From the NCBI RefSeq assembly GCF_026786305.1, contig NZ_JAJAYI010000018.1, positions 1 to 47,853 of the forward strand: DNA of 47,853 nucleotides, read 5' to 3'. The translations under genes and the position numbers were made by a program. Under the pieces are notes generated by a model. It saw only the letters and a program-made list of their open reading frames with translations. It ran no database searches and had not been told where the DNA came from. This stretch comes from Cryobacterium sp. (GTDB taxonomy: Bacteria > Actinomycetota > Actinomycetes > Actinomycetales > Microbacteriaceae). Below are positions 41,444 through 47,853 of the stretch, piece after piece. Every line of letters begins with the position of its first letter. The stretch's first letter is position 1.

Positions 41444-42387
41444 GCCCCCGGCACACCGCGGTCCCGGCCGAGTCCACCACGCCCGAGCCAACCCGTTCGG
41501 AGCCGACCCGTCCGGAGCGCACGACGACCGCGACTGGCCTCGCGCCGGGAGAATCCCGAGTGGGTACCCTGCCCCCGCTGCCCACCTGGAACCCGTTGAC
41601 GCTGTGGTACTCCGACGGCTGGACCGTCACCAAGCGCAATCTGATCAAGATCAAGCGCTCGCCCGACGTGCTCGTGTTCGCCGTGATCCAGCCAATAATG
41701 TTCGTGCTGCTGTTCAGCCAGGTGTACGGCGGTGCCATTGCGGTTCAGGGCAGCGACTACACCCAGTTCCTGATGGCCGGCATCTTCGCGCAGACCGTCG
41801 TCTTTGGGGCCACGTTCTCGGGCGCTGCGATGGCGCTCGATCTGAAGGAAGGCATCATCGACCGGTTTCGGAGCCTGCCGATGAACGCATCCGCTGTGCT
41901 GATCGGACGCACCAACGGCGACCTCGTCCTGAACACCATTTCGATGGTGATCATGATGGCCACCGGTCTCGCGGTCGGCTGGCGGGTCACCTCGTCGCCG
42001 CTCGAGTTTCTCGCCGGAGTCGGGCTGCTGTTGCTGTTCGGCTATGCATTCAGTTGGGTCATGGCGCTCCTCGGCATGAGCGTGAAGAGCCCAGAAGTCA
42101 TCAACAATGCGTCATTCCTGATTCTGTTTCCGCTGACCTTCGTGTCGAATGCGTTTGTGCCGAGCGAAACCCTGCCGACCGTGCTGCGCGTGTTCGCCGA
42201 GTGGAACCCGGTGTCGTCGCTCGTTCAGGCCGTGCGGCAGCTGTTCGGCAATCTGGGCACGGCGCCGGTTCCCGATATCTGGACCATGCAGAATCCGGTT
42301 CTGACCGTGCTCATCGGCATCACCGTGATGCTGCTCGTGTTCGTGCCGCTGTGCATTCGCAAGTTCGCGTCGATCAGCTCCCGCTGA
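41440..42387 (+). CDS. ABC exporter permease, DrrB type
   Basis: The protein has 315 residues. A Thr/Glu/Pro-rich N-terminal tail (about 60 residues) is followed by six membrane helices of the ABC-2 type. The pattern GIIDRFRSLPMNASAVLIGR is the conserved cytosolic coupling segment. It overlaps the ATPase gene by 4 nt (ATGA). Together they form a two-component drug/lipid exporter. The substrate is unknown; no biosynthetic cluster is visible beside it. Confidence 0.92.
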   Translation: MSPRHTAVPAESTTPEPTRSEPTRPERTTTATGLAPGESRVGTLPPLPTWNPLTLWYSDGWTVTKRNLIKIKRSPDVLVFAVIQPIMFVLLFSQVYGGAIAVQGSDYTQFLMAGIFAQTVVFGATFSGAAMALDLKEGIIDRFRSLPMNASAVLIGRTNGDLVLNTISMVIMMATGLAVGWRVTSSPLEFLAGVGLLLLFGYAFSWVMALLGMSVKSPEVINNASFLILFPLTFVSNAFVPSETLPTVLRVFAEWNPVSSLVQAVRQLFGNLGTAPVPDIWTMQNPVLTVLIGITVMLLVFVPLCIRKFASISSR

Positions 42388-42422
42388 CCACGCTCCGTTT
42401 CATCGACAAGGGAGTCACCCTC

Positions 42423-42827
42423 ATGGTCCAGCACCCGACCGAGCACTTCGTCGGAATCGTCGCCGGCTTCAGCGGATTCGCGGTTTTCGACCTCGACGCC
42501 GCGCGCACCTTCTACGCCGAAACCCTCGGCCTCGAGGTGACGGTGGGGGAGATGGGCATGCTGCGCATTGCGCTTCCCGGCGGAGCGACCGTCATCATTT
42601 ATCCGAAGTCGGACTTCGTGCCGGCCACCTACACGATTCTCAATTTTGCCGTGACCGACCTCGACGCCACCGTCGACGAACTCACCGAACGCGGTGTGGA
42701 CTTTCTGCGCTACGACGGATTCGAGCAAAACGAGAAAGGCATCGCCGCCGGCGGTGGTCAGGGACCTGACATCGCCTGGTTCACCGACCCCTCCGGCAAT
42801 ATCCTGTCGGTGCTGAAGAACCCGTAA
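42423..42827 (+). CDS. VOC-family (glyoxalase/bleomycin-resistance-like) protein
   Basis: The protein has 134 residues from ATG 42423 (GGGAG 9 nt upstream). One beta-alpha-beta-beta-beta pair module: GFAVFDLDAARTFYAETLGL, LNFAVTDLDATVDELTERGV, and IAWFTDPSGNILSVLK. The pattern is that of VOC proteins. With the ABC exporter just upstream (35 bp), the group may form a resistance module, although VOC proteins have many roles. Confidence 0.88.
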   Translation: MVQHPTEHFVGIVAGFSGFAVFDLDAARTFYAETLGLEVTVGEMGMLRIALPGGATVIIYPKSDFVPATYTILNFAVTDLDATVDELTERGVDFLRYDGFEQNEKGIAAGGGQGPDIAWFTDPSGNILSVLKNP

Positions 42828-42916
42828 TTCCCCGCTGGTGGGCCTGTCTGGAGCAACGGGCGTGCACGTCCGTGATCTCGACCAGCTCGACCAGCGATGT
42901 CGACCGACGGCGCTGG

Positions 42917-43774
42917 TCAGCGACCGCGGCTCTTGCCCTTGTTGGGGTTCTTCGTGGGCCTGGTGCGGCCGGGCGAATTTTCGGTCTTCTTGCGCACGGC
43001 AGGCTTGGCCTTGGCCGCCGCAACCCGAATCGCCTTGGCCGCAGCCTTCGCTTTGTCGGTCTTCTTGGGCTTGCGCGGCGGCTTTGGCGGGCGTCCGTCA
43101 TTGCGCACGGGCCCTGCGTCGGCCTCAGCGGATGCCGCGGAATCCGCTGCCGCCGCACCGGTATCGATGCGGGAGCTCGCCACTTTGCGTCCGCGCACGA
43201 TGCCGATGAATTCCTCGATGTCGTCGGTGGTCTCCCGGGTGATCCAGGCCAGAGCAATCCGGGTGTCGGCGACATCCGTCACCGGGCGCGACACGACGTC
43301 CTTGCGGCCGTACAACCGGGCAATCGAGTGCGGCACGATGATGATGCCGACTCCGGCCGCGACCTGCTCCATGGTCTCGTCGAGGTCACGCATCGGCGGC
43401 AGGGCCCGGCGGGTGCCGTCACGCACCTCCTCGGCGAGGTCGCGCCATTCGGGCACCTCGTCGGGGTCCTGCAACAGGTGTTCGCCGGCCAGGTCGGCCA
43501 GCAGCACGGTCTCGGCCTGCTCGATCGCGTGGCCTTTCGACGCGACGACGACGGGAATCTCGTTGTACAGGTTGATGACGCTCAGGTGGGTTTCGTCGAT
43601 CGGCAGTCGTACGAGGCTGACTTCGGCCCGACCCTCGTGCAGCACCGCAATCTGCTCGACGGTCTCGGTGCGAAACACCCTCAGGGGAACATCGGGGCGG
43701 CGGTCCCCCCAGATACGAGTCCACTTGGTGGGGGTCACACCGGCGACGAAGGCGATGGAAAAGCTCACCGGCAT
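42917..43774 (-). CDS. LysR effector-domain protein without HTH, basic C-terminal tail
   Basis: The protein has 285 residues. Residues 1-200 are a LysR substrate-binding domain: SIAFVAGVTPTKWTRIWGDR, EVSLVRLPIDETHLSVINLY, IPVVVASKGHAI, TMEQVAAGVGIIIVPHS. The N-terminal HTH of LysR regulators is missing: the start MPVSFSIAF is at the first strand of the effector domain. The last 85 residues are rich in Lys, Arg, Ala and Pro (AKAAAKAIRVAAAKAKPAV), like histone-like DNA-binding tails. It diverges from a DUF5997 gene with a palindrome between them. Confidence 0.85.
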   Translation of the reverse strand: MPVSFSIAFVAGVTPTKWTRIWGDRRPDVPLRVFRTETVEQIAVLHEGRAEVSLVRLPIDETHLSVINLYNEIPVVVASKGHAIEQAETVLLADLAGEHLLQDPDEVPEWRDLAEEVRDGTRRALPPMRDLDETMEQVAAGVGIIIVPHSIARLYGRKDVVSRPVTDVADTRIALAWITRETTDDIEEFIGIVRGRKVASSRIDTGAAAADSAASAEADAGPVRNDGRPPKPPRKPKKTDKAKAAAKAIRVAAAKAKPAVRKKTENSPGRTRPTKNPNKGKSRGR

Positions 43775-43812
43775 CCTTTCTCGGGTAGTTGAGGGCGGCG
43801 CAGAGCACGAAT

Positions 43813-43828
43813 TGCCCTAACCAGGGCA
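43813..43828. promoter_or_regulatory. Palindrome between LysR-like and DUF5997 genes
   Basis: TGCCCT-AACC-AGGGCA is a perfect inverted repeat with 6-bp arms. It lies in the 77-bp gap, close to a possible -10 TATACG (43838-43843). Probable operator for one of the flanking proteins. Confidence 0.65.
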
Positions 43829-43851
43829 CTCTCAGGCTATACGCTTGAACA

Positions 43852-44289
43852 ATGAGTTCCGAGAAGAAGCCCCAGACCATGAAGCCCGCCACGGCGGCCC
43901 AGAAACTCGGGATTCTGCTCGACGCGGCACCGGCCGAGTTTCATACCGAATTCGTCAGCCGCACCGAGCTCGCCGAGCTCATGGCGAACCCGCCGGAGTG
44001 GCTCACCCTGCTGCGCTCCAACGGCCCGCACCCGCGCCAGGTCGTCGCCGCCAAGCTTGGCGTCTCAATCTCGGGCCTGGCCCGCAGCGAGATCACCGAA
44101 CCGCTGACCACTGCCGAAATCGCTGCCCTGCTGCAGCAGCCGCCCGCGTGGCTCGTGCTGGAACGTTCCACCCAGGCCGGCGTGCGCGCCGACCAGATCG
44201 CGGTGAAAGACCGCGACGCCCACCGCGCGGCCAAGAAGGCGCATGTCGAGCGCCAGGCTGCCCAAGAGCAGGCCAAGCGCGACCGCTGA
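43852..44289 (+). CDS. DUF5997-family protein
   Basis: The protein has 145 residues. Two similar halves are seen: LAELMANPPEWLTLLRSNGP and IAALLQQPPAWLVLERSTQ. Between them lies HPRQVVAAKLGVSISGLARS, a helix-turn-helix-like segment. The C-terminus is a charged helix (AHVERQAAQEQAKRDR). The divergent partner is a LysR effector domain without HTH, an arrangement also seen in related actinobacteria. DUF5997 has no proven function; DNA binding is likely from the motif. Confidence 0.82.
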   Translation: MSSEKKPQTMKPATAAQKLGILLDAAPAEFHTEFVSRTELAELMANPPEWLTLLRSNGPHPRQVVAAKLGVSISGLARSEITEPLTTAEIAALLQQPPAWLVLERSTQAGVRADQIAVKDRDAHRAAKKAHVERQAAQEQAKRDR

Positions 44290-44364
44290 CCGCGACCGCT
44301 GACCGCTGACCGCTTAGCGCTTCTAGCGCGGTTCGTTGAGCCCTGCGTGGTCGCGGGCGGGCGG

Positions 44365-44387
44365 CGGATGCCGGCCAGCGGCATCCG
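44365..44387. terminator. Hairpin between converging genes
   Basis: CGGATGCC (44365-44372) pairs perfectly with GGCATCCG (44380-44387). It lies between the DUF5997 and esterase genes. Both arms are copies of the abundant CGGATGC motif, so its being a terminator is not certain. Just before it, GACCGCT is repeated (44281-44312). Confidence 0.45.
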
Positions 44388-44402
44388 AGTGCCTGAATGC
44401 GT

Positions 44403-45065
44403 CTAGGCGGCCGGTTCGGCCGCAGTCACCCGGTACTGCGTGCGCAGAAAGTTGACCACGTCGCCGAGTTCGGTCTGCGAGATCGAGTGGGGAAGCCCCT
44501 CGTAGATGCGCTCGGTCAGTGTGCTGTGCCCGGGCAGCCAGGACTGCGTGCGTTCGATCGCACTGGCCGGAATCACGCCGTCGGCGGTGCCGCGGCCCCA
44601 AAACACGGGGAGCGGGTGCTCGGCCAGCGCGGTGTCGCCGCCCTGCGGGGCGCCCGTGACGAAGCCGGAGAGGTTCACCGCGAAGCTGAAGCGGGCGGGC
44701 GCGACGCGCAGCAGTTGGAGCGCCATAGCTCCGCCCTGCGAGAATCCGAGCAGGCCGACCGTCCTCGGCCTTTGCGGAAGGGCATCCAGCCAGGCCAGAA
44801 CAGCTGCGACGGCCGCGTCGACCGACGCAGTATCGGGATTGCCCGACTCGCTGATCGGAAACCAGGCCCAGCCGTCGCCGACGGGCAGCGGCGCGCGCAG
44901 CGCCGCGATGACCGGTTCGAGCGGCAGGTGCGGTGTGAGAGAGAACAGGTCGCCCTCGTGCGAGCCGTAGCCGTGCAGGATGATCAACAACGGACGGTCA
45001 GTCTGGTCGGCGCCCGTCGCCGACCAGAGTACGGCAGCCGTGTCGATGGTGGTGCTGGTGGTCAT
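44403..45065 (-). CDS. Alpha/beta-hydrolase, phospholipase/carboxylesterase family
   Basis: The protein has 220 residues from ATG 45065 (GGGAGGA, 6 nt upstream). LLIILHGYGSHEGDLFSL has the oxyanion loop, the nucleophile motif is GFSQGGAMA, and the catalytic histidine is in EGLPHSIS, with the aspartate in GTADGVIP. This is the family of AbfA/YpfH-type esterases and lysophospholipases, active on small esters. It converges with DUF5997 and diverges from the NUDIX-like gene. Confidence 0.92.
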   Translation of the reverse strand: MTTSTTIDTAAVLWSATGADQTDRPLLIILHGYGSHEGDLFSLTPHLPLEPVIAALRAPLPVGDGWAWFPISESGNPDTASVDAAVAAVLAWLDALPQRPRTVGLLGFSQGGAMALQLLRVAPARFSFAVNLSGFVTGAPQGGDTALAEHPLPVFWGRGTADGVIPASAIERTQSWLPGHSTLTERIYEGLPHSISQTELGDVVNFLRTQYRVTAAEPAA

Positions 45066-45194
45066 GAGGGTCCTCCCAGTTTCTCGCGGCGCGTGGGCGC
45101 CGTGCCCTCCCATACTTTCACTGCTCGATCTGCTTCTGGCACCGCGGAGCGGAACAGGTGCGCCAGCGGGGCCGGTGTAGGACAGAATGGGGCT

Positions 45195-45779
45195 ATGAGC
45201 GTGCGAACCCCTGACCCAGACCCGGACTGGACGCCGAAGCCCCCTGCGGGAGCCCCGAACACGAATCCGGGTTGGCTGAAAGACGTCGAACTCGCCGAGA
45301 TCCGCCGTCGGCTGCCGATTCTCTACATCGAGGCCGTGCCGGTGCGGGTTGATGGCCTCGGCCAGGTCGTGGAGGTCGGTGTGCTGCTGCGCGCCCGCCC
45401 GACCGGCGAAATGACCCGCACACTGGTCTCCGGGCGGGTGCTCTATGGCGAAACCCTGCGCGACGCGCTGTTCCGCCACCTTGAAAAAGACCTCGGCCCG
45501 ATGGCGTTTCCGCAGCTGCCGGTCAGTCCGGTGCCCTTCACGGTTGCCGAATACTTTCCGATGCCGGGCATCACGGCCTACACGGACGACCGCCAGCACG
45601 CGGTATCTCTCGCCTACGTCGTTCCCGTCACCGGCACCTGCGACCCGCGCCAGGACGCCCTGGAGATCACCTGGATGACCCCGATCGATGCCGCATCCGA
45701 GGCCGTCTCGGCCGAAATGGAAGGCGGCCGCGGCACCCTGTTGCGCGCGGCCCTCGCCTCGGTGGGCCAGCTGTACTGA
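45195..45779 (+). CDS. NUDIX-like protein (DUF4916 type)
   Basis: The protein has 194 residues from ATG 45195. After a Pro-rich N-terminus it reads LPILYIEAVPVRVDGLGQVVEVGVLLR, SGRVLYGETLRDALFRHLEKDLG, and AVSLAYVVPVTGTCDPRQDALEITWM. This fits the NUDIX fold, but the box is modified: the G(5)E(7)REUXEE pattern is only partial (GETLRDALFRHLEKDLG). DUF4916 proteins look like this. Hydrolase activity is therefore uncertain. No strong ribosome site. Confidence 0.82.
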   Translation: MSVRTPDPDPDWTPKPPAGAPNTNPGWLKDVELAEIRRRLPILYIEAVPVRVDGLGQVVEVGVLLRARPTGEMTRTLVSGRVLYGETLRDALFRHLEKDLGPMAFPQLPVSPVPFTVAEYFPMPGITAYTDDRQHAVSLAYVVPVTGTCDPRQDALEITWMTPIDAASEAVSAEMEGGRGTLLRAALASVGQLY

Positions 45780-45832
45780 CGACAGGTTCGCCGAACGGAT
45801 GCCGCTCGTCGGCCGGGCGCACGGCATCCCCT

Positions 45833-45873
45833 GGGCGGTGTCGGCGGGGCGGTGTCTGCCGGGCGGTGTCGGC
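45833..45873. repeat. Imperfect GGGCGGTGTC repeats
   Basis: GGGCGGTGTC occurs three times within 41 bp in the gap after the NUDIX-like gene, with spacers of 4-5 bp. No function is evident. Confidence 0.6.
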
Positions 45874-45915
45874 TGAACAGTGCGGGGACAGTGCCGGTTG
45901 GAGGGCCGAGTGTGC

Positions 45916-46905
45916 CTACTCGGGCAGGGCTGAACCGAGGCCGAGCGTGTTGAGAAACAAGTGCACATAGCGATCGACATCGACGTCGAGCGCAACCTCC
46001 GCGGCCTCCCACTCCGTCGCCAGGCCGTGCACGATGTCCTCGCCCGGATGCGTGCGTTTGTCGACCAGCGTCTGGCCGCGACCAGAGCCGGAGAGTTGAA
46101 TGCGCAGCGGCAGCAGTGCGGTCTGCAGCGCATCCGGGTCGACCAGGGCGCACAGAGCGCCGGCATCGCCGATGAGTCCGGTGTAGTCGGAATTGCGACC
46201 AGACCCGAGCGCGATACGGTTGGCGAGCAACTGGCCGACAACATGGCCGAGCCGCGAGTCGCCGTGCACGAGAGCGGACGCGATGTGCTCCGGAACCGAG
46301 ACCTGGTTGAACACGTCGAGACCGTACATGAACGTGGGCACGCCGGAGTCGAGCACGATGGCCGCGGCTTCCGGGTCATGCCAGACGTTGAACTCGGCCA
46401 CGGCGGTGGCATTGCCGACCGTGGTGGATCCGCCCATAAAGACGATGCGCTCGATGTTGTTGACCACGTCGGGGTACTGGCGCAGCAGCAGCGCCAAATT
46501 GGTCTGCGGGGCGAGTCCGACCAGGGTGACCGGGTGCGGGCTGGCCTGAATCAACCGGTGCATGAGCTCGGTCGAATTGGTCGACTCCACCCGTCGGTCG
46601 CTCGGCGGAAGCTGCAGCGTGCCGAGGCCGCTTTCGCCGTGTACGTGCGCGGCCGACCGGGCCGGTTCGAGCAGGGGGCGTCGAGCCCCCGCGGCGACCG
46701 GGATGGTCGGCGCGTCCGCGACGTCGAGAATGCGCAGGGTGTTCTCGACGACACGCTCGAGCGAGGCATTGCCGGCCACACAACTGATCCCGAGCACCTT
46801 GATTCCGGGGTGCGCAAGCGCGAACAAAATGGCCAGGGCGTCGTCGACACCGGTGTCAACGTCGAGGATGACGGGGATCGCCTCGGGTGCCGTGGAATAT
46901 GTCAT
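45916..46905 (-). CDS. Inosine-uridine-type nucleoside hydrolase
   Basis: The protein has 329 residues. The calcium-binding motif DVDTGVDDALAI near the start is the signature of nucleoside hydrolases, which cleave the N-glycosidic bond of ribonucleosides. Other conserved parts are GISCVAGNASLERVVENTLRIL, GESGLG, VTLVGLAPQTNLAL, IVFMGGSTTVGNATAVAEFN, the family's EFN(V)WHDPEAA and the end of the ligand set near GLDV. The catalytic His would be in WHDPEA. Ordinary purine/pyrimidine salvage gene. Confidence 0.95.
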   Translation of the reverse strand: MTYSTAPEAIPVILDVDTGVDDALAILFALAHPGIKVLGISCVAGNASLERVVENTLRILDVADAPTIPVAAGARRPLLEPARSAAHVHGESGLGTLQLPPSDRRVESTNSTELMHRLIQASPHPVTLVGLAPQTNLALLLRQYPDVVNNIERIVFMGGSTTVGNATAVAEFNVWHDPEAAAIVLDSGVPTFMYGLDVFNQVSVPEHIASALVHGDSRLGHVVGQLLANRIALGSGRNSDYTGLIGDAGALCALVDPDALQTALLPLRIQLSGSGRGQTLVDKRTHPGEDIVHGLATEWEAAEVALDVDVDRYVHLFLNTLGLGSALPE

Positions 46906-47001
46906 CCGCTCACCCTATTGCTTCGCGCGGGCCCAAAAACCACGCGCGGGTTGTGGGCTGAACGTTCAACAAAACCTTTCCCGTGATCAGGCCGAAACCG
47001 C

Positions 47002-47493
47002 CTAGCGAACCAACCGCACCTCGTGCAGCTTTTCGCCGAGCACCTCTTCGGTGCGTTCGTGGCCGTCGGCCAGGTACCCGTTGCGGGCATAGAACGCGTG
47101 TGCCCGGGGGTTGTCGGCGGCGACCCAGAGCGACGACGCGCCGGGATCGACAACGGAATCGAACAGCTTCTGGCCGATCCCCATTCCGTGCTGGGCGTCG
47201 AGCAGATACATGAAGAACAGTTCCTGCTCGGTGGGCTGGTCGTCGTCGCGGCTCGGTCCGCTGCCGGCGAAGCCCATGATCTCGTCGTCGACGAGAACGA
47301 CGCTCTGGCGGTATTCCGGCCCCTGGGTGGTGAACCGACGCCACATGGTCGCGAGGCGCTGGGGCCGCAGCTGGGACAGTGCAGCCTGGCTGAGTAGGTG
47401 ATCGTAAGTTTCATGCCAGCAGGCGGCGTGTACGCGGCCCAGGCTTTCGGCATCCGCTTCGCTGACGGGTCGAACGACGACTGTGGTGTTCAT
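47002..47493 (-). CDS. GNAT-family N-acetyltransferase
   Basis: The protein has 163 residues. VRPVSEADAESLGRVHAACWHETYD, the acetyl-CoA motif QHGMGIGQKLFDSVV and WVAADNPRAHAFYARNGYLADG are typical of small GNAT enzymes. The substrate is unknown. It is encoded on its own between the nucleoside hydrolase and the helicase end. Confidence 0.93.
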   Translation of the reverse strand: MNTTVVVRPVSEADAESLGRVHAACWHETYDHLLSQAALSQLRPQRLATMWRRFTTQGPEYRQSVVLVDDEIMGFAGSGPSRDDDQPTEQELFFMYLLDAQHGMGIGQKLFDSVVDPGASSLWVAADNPRAHAFYARNGYLADGHERTEEVLGEKLHEVRLVR

Positions 47494-47555
47494 GATTCGA
47501 CACTAACCGTCTTTGCGGGTGCCATCTGACACACGCACCTTGGTACGCGCACAAG

Positions 47556-47593
47556 AAAACGGGCCGGTCTCCGTGGAGACCGACCCGTTTTTT
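47556..47593. terminator. Bidirectional Rho-independent terminator
   Basis: ACGGGCCGGTCTCC (47559-47572) pairs with GGAGACCGACCCGT (47575-47588) over 14 bp with one mismatch, flanked by AAAA and TTTTTT. On the minus strand it ends the helicase transcript 19 bp after its stop; on the plus strand TTTTTT follows. Confidence 0.88.
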
Positions 47594-47611
47594 CACGCGG
47601 ATGCCAGCGGA

Positions 47612-47853
47612 CTAGCCCTGCGAACGGCGGGGAGCCGAACGGCCGGTTCCACCCGAGTTCGGTCCGCGCACGAGCCCGCCGACCTGGAGGCTGCCGACGC
47701 GGGCTCCGCCGGAACGGCCAGCGGCCGAACCGGAGCGGGGTGCGCTGGAGGCAGCGCCGGTCGGACGACCGGAACGTTCGCGACGAGCGCCACCGGCCGA
47801 GGTCGTGTCGCGGTTGGCGCCACGGCCGCCGCCGTTCCGCTCGGTGCGGGCAC
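47612..47853 (-). CDS. C-terminal end of a probable DEAD-box RNA helicase (5' end beyond window)
   Basis: The minus strand from the right edge to the TAG at 47612 encodes about 80 residues rich in Arg, Gly and Ser: RNGGGRGANRDTTSAGG, ERSGRPTGAASS, GRSGGARVGSLQVGGLVRG and SAPRRSQG. Such Arg/Gly tails end many actinobacterial DEAD/DEAH-box RNA helicases and help RNA binding. The helicase core lies outside the window, so the assignment rests on the tail alone. Confidence 0.6.
   Translation of the reverse strand, partial: ARTERNGGGRGANRDTTSAGGARRERSGRPTGAASSAPRSGSAAGRSGGARVGSLQVGGLVRGPNSGGTGRSAPRRSQG

Noticed and set aside
45066..46412. A minus-strand extension of the esterase gene to 669 codons
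   Set aside because: The added part is antisense to the NUDIX-like gene and out of frame with the nucleoside hydrolase; the ATG at 45065 has a good ribosome site.
45961..46986. A 341-codon plus-strand frame
   Set aside because: It is antisense to the clear nucleoside hydrolase gene and has no domain.
47593..47853. An 86-codon minus-strand frame rich in Ala and Pro
   Set aside because: Wrong frame; the adjacent frame gives the Arg/Gly-rich helicase tail with a stop before a good terminator.

Overview
The window is high-GC actinobacterial DNA. Gene content and codon use suggest the Micrococcales, most likely Microbacteriaceae: CarD, a GH15 enzyme with a fused trehalose-phosphatase-like domain, a DUF5997/LysR pair, and about forty copies of the heptamer CGGATGC/GCATCCG. 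No rRNA, tRNA, CRISPR array or complete insertion sequence was found.

Layout. (1) 1-1,962: an iron-box-controlled adenylation/carrier/acyltransferase protein, probably the first gene of a siderophore or lipopeptide locus that continues to the left. (2) 2,460-7,066: a TetR regulator diverging from a SnoaL-like/NmrA-like gene pair, then an iron-sulphur (6-4)-type photolyase and a short-chain dehydrogenase. (3) 7,274-15,962: a block on the minus strand with a CtpE-like P-type ATPase and a copper/envelope cluster (multicopper oxidase, SHOCT protein behind a CsoR-like operator, BNR-type lipoprotein, two M23 peptidases of which one is internally deleted, DUF305 lipoprotein, small membrane protein). 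The genome's favoured heptamer is scarce here, which hints at horizontal acquisition. (4) 16,300-19,426: DUF429, a small gene containing an 8-bp tandem repeat, an unknown acidic protein, an ABC-F pseudogene and a ribosome hibernation factor. (5) 19,825-26,063: the GH15 fusion whose phosphatase active site is lost, a TetR-CarD operon, a polytopic transporter-like protein and a YihY/BrkB membrane protein.

(6) 26,357-30,637 is the most distinctive part. It is a divergent alkaline-shock (Asp23/Gls24) locus. Five leftward genes joined by 4-nt overlaps are followed by a CsbD gene, and three rightward genes, also joined by 4-nt overlaps, begin with an ECF-like sigma factor. It looks like a self-contained envelope-stress system with its own sigma factor and several Asp23-type proteins.

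(7) 30,670-47,853: a DinB-like protein, Lrp regulator/alanine dehydrogenase, ArgO-type exporter, OhrR/MarR regulator diverging from a small zinc-ribbon protein, an aldehyde-dehydrogenase-like protein followed by a GNAT-AAA+ fusion, a secreted protein behind a 42-bp repeat, a Drr-type ABC exporter coupled to a small Cys/His protein and a VOC protein, a LysR effector domain without HTH diverging from DUF5997, an esterase, a NUDIX-like protein, a nucleoside hydrolase, a GNAT acetyltransferase and the Arg/Gly-rich end of a probable DEAD-box helicase.

All calls rest on reading translations and motifs by eye; no database search was run.
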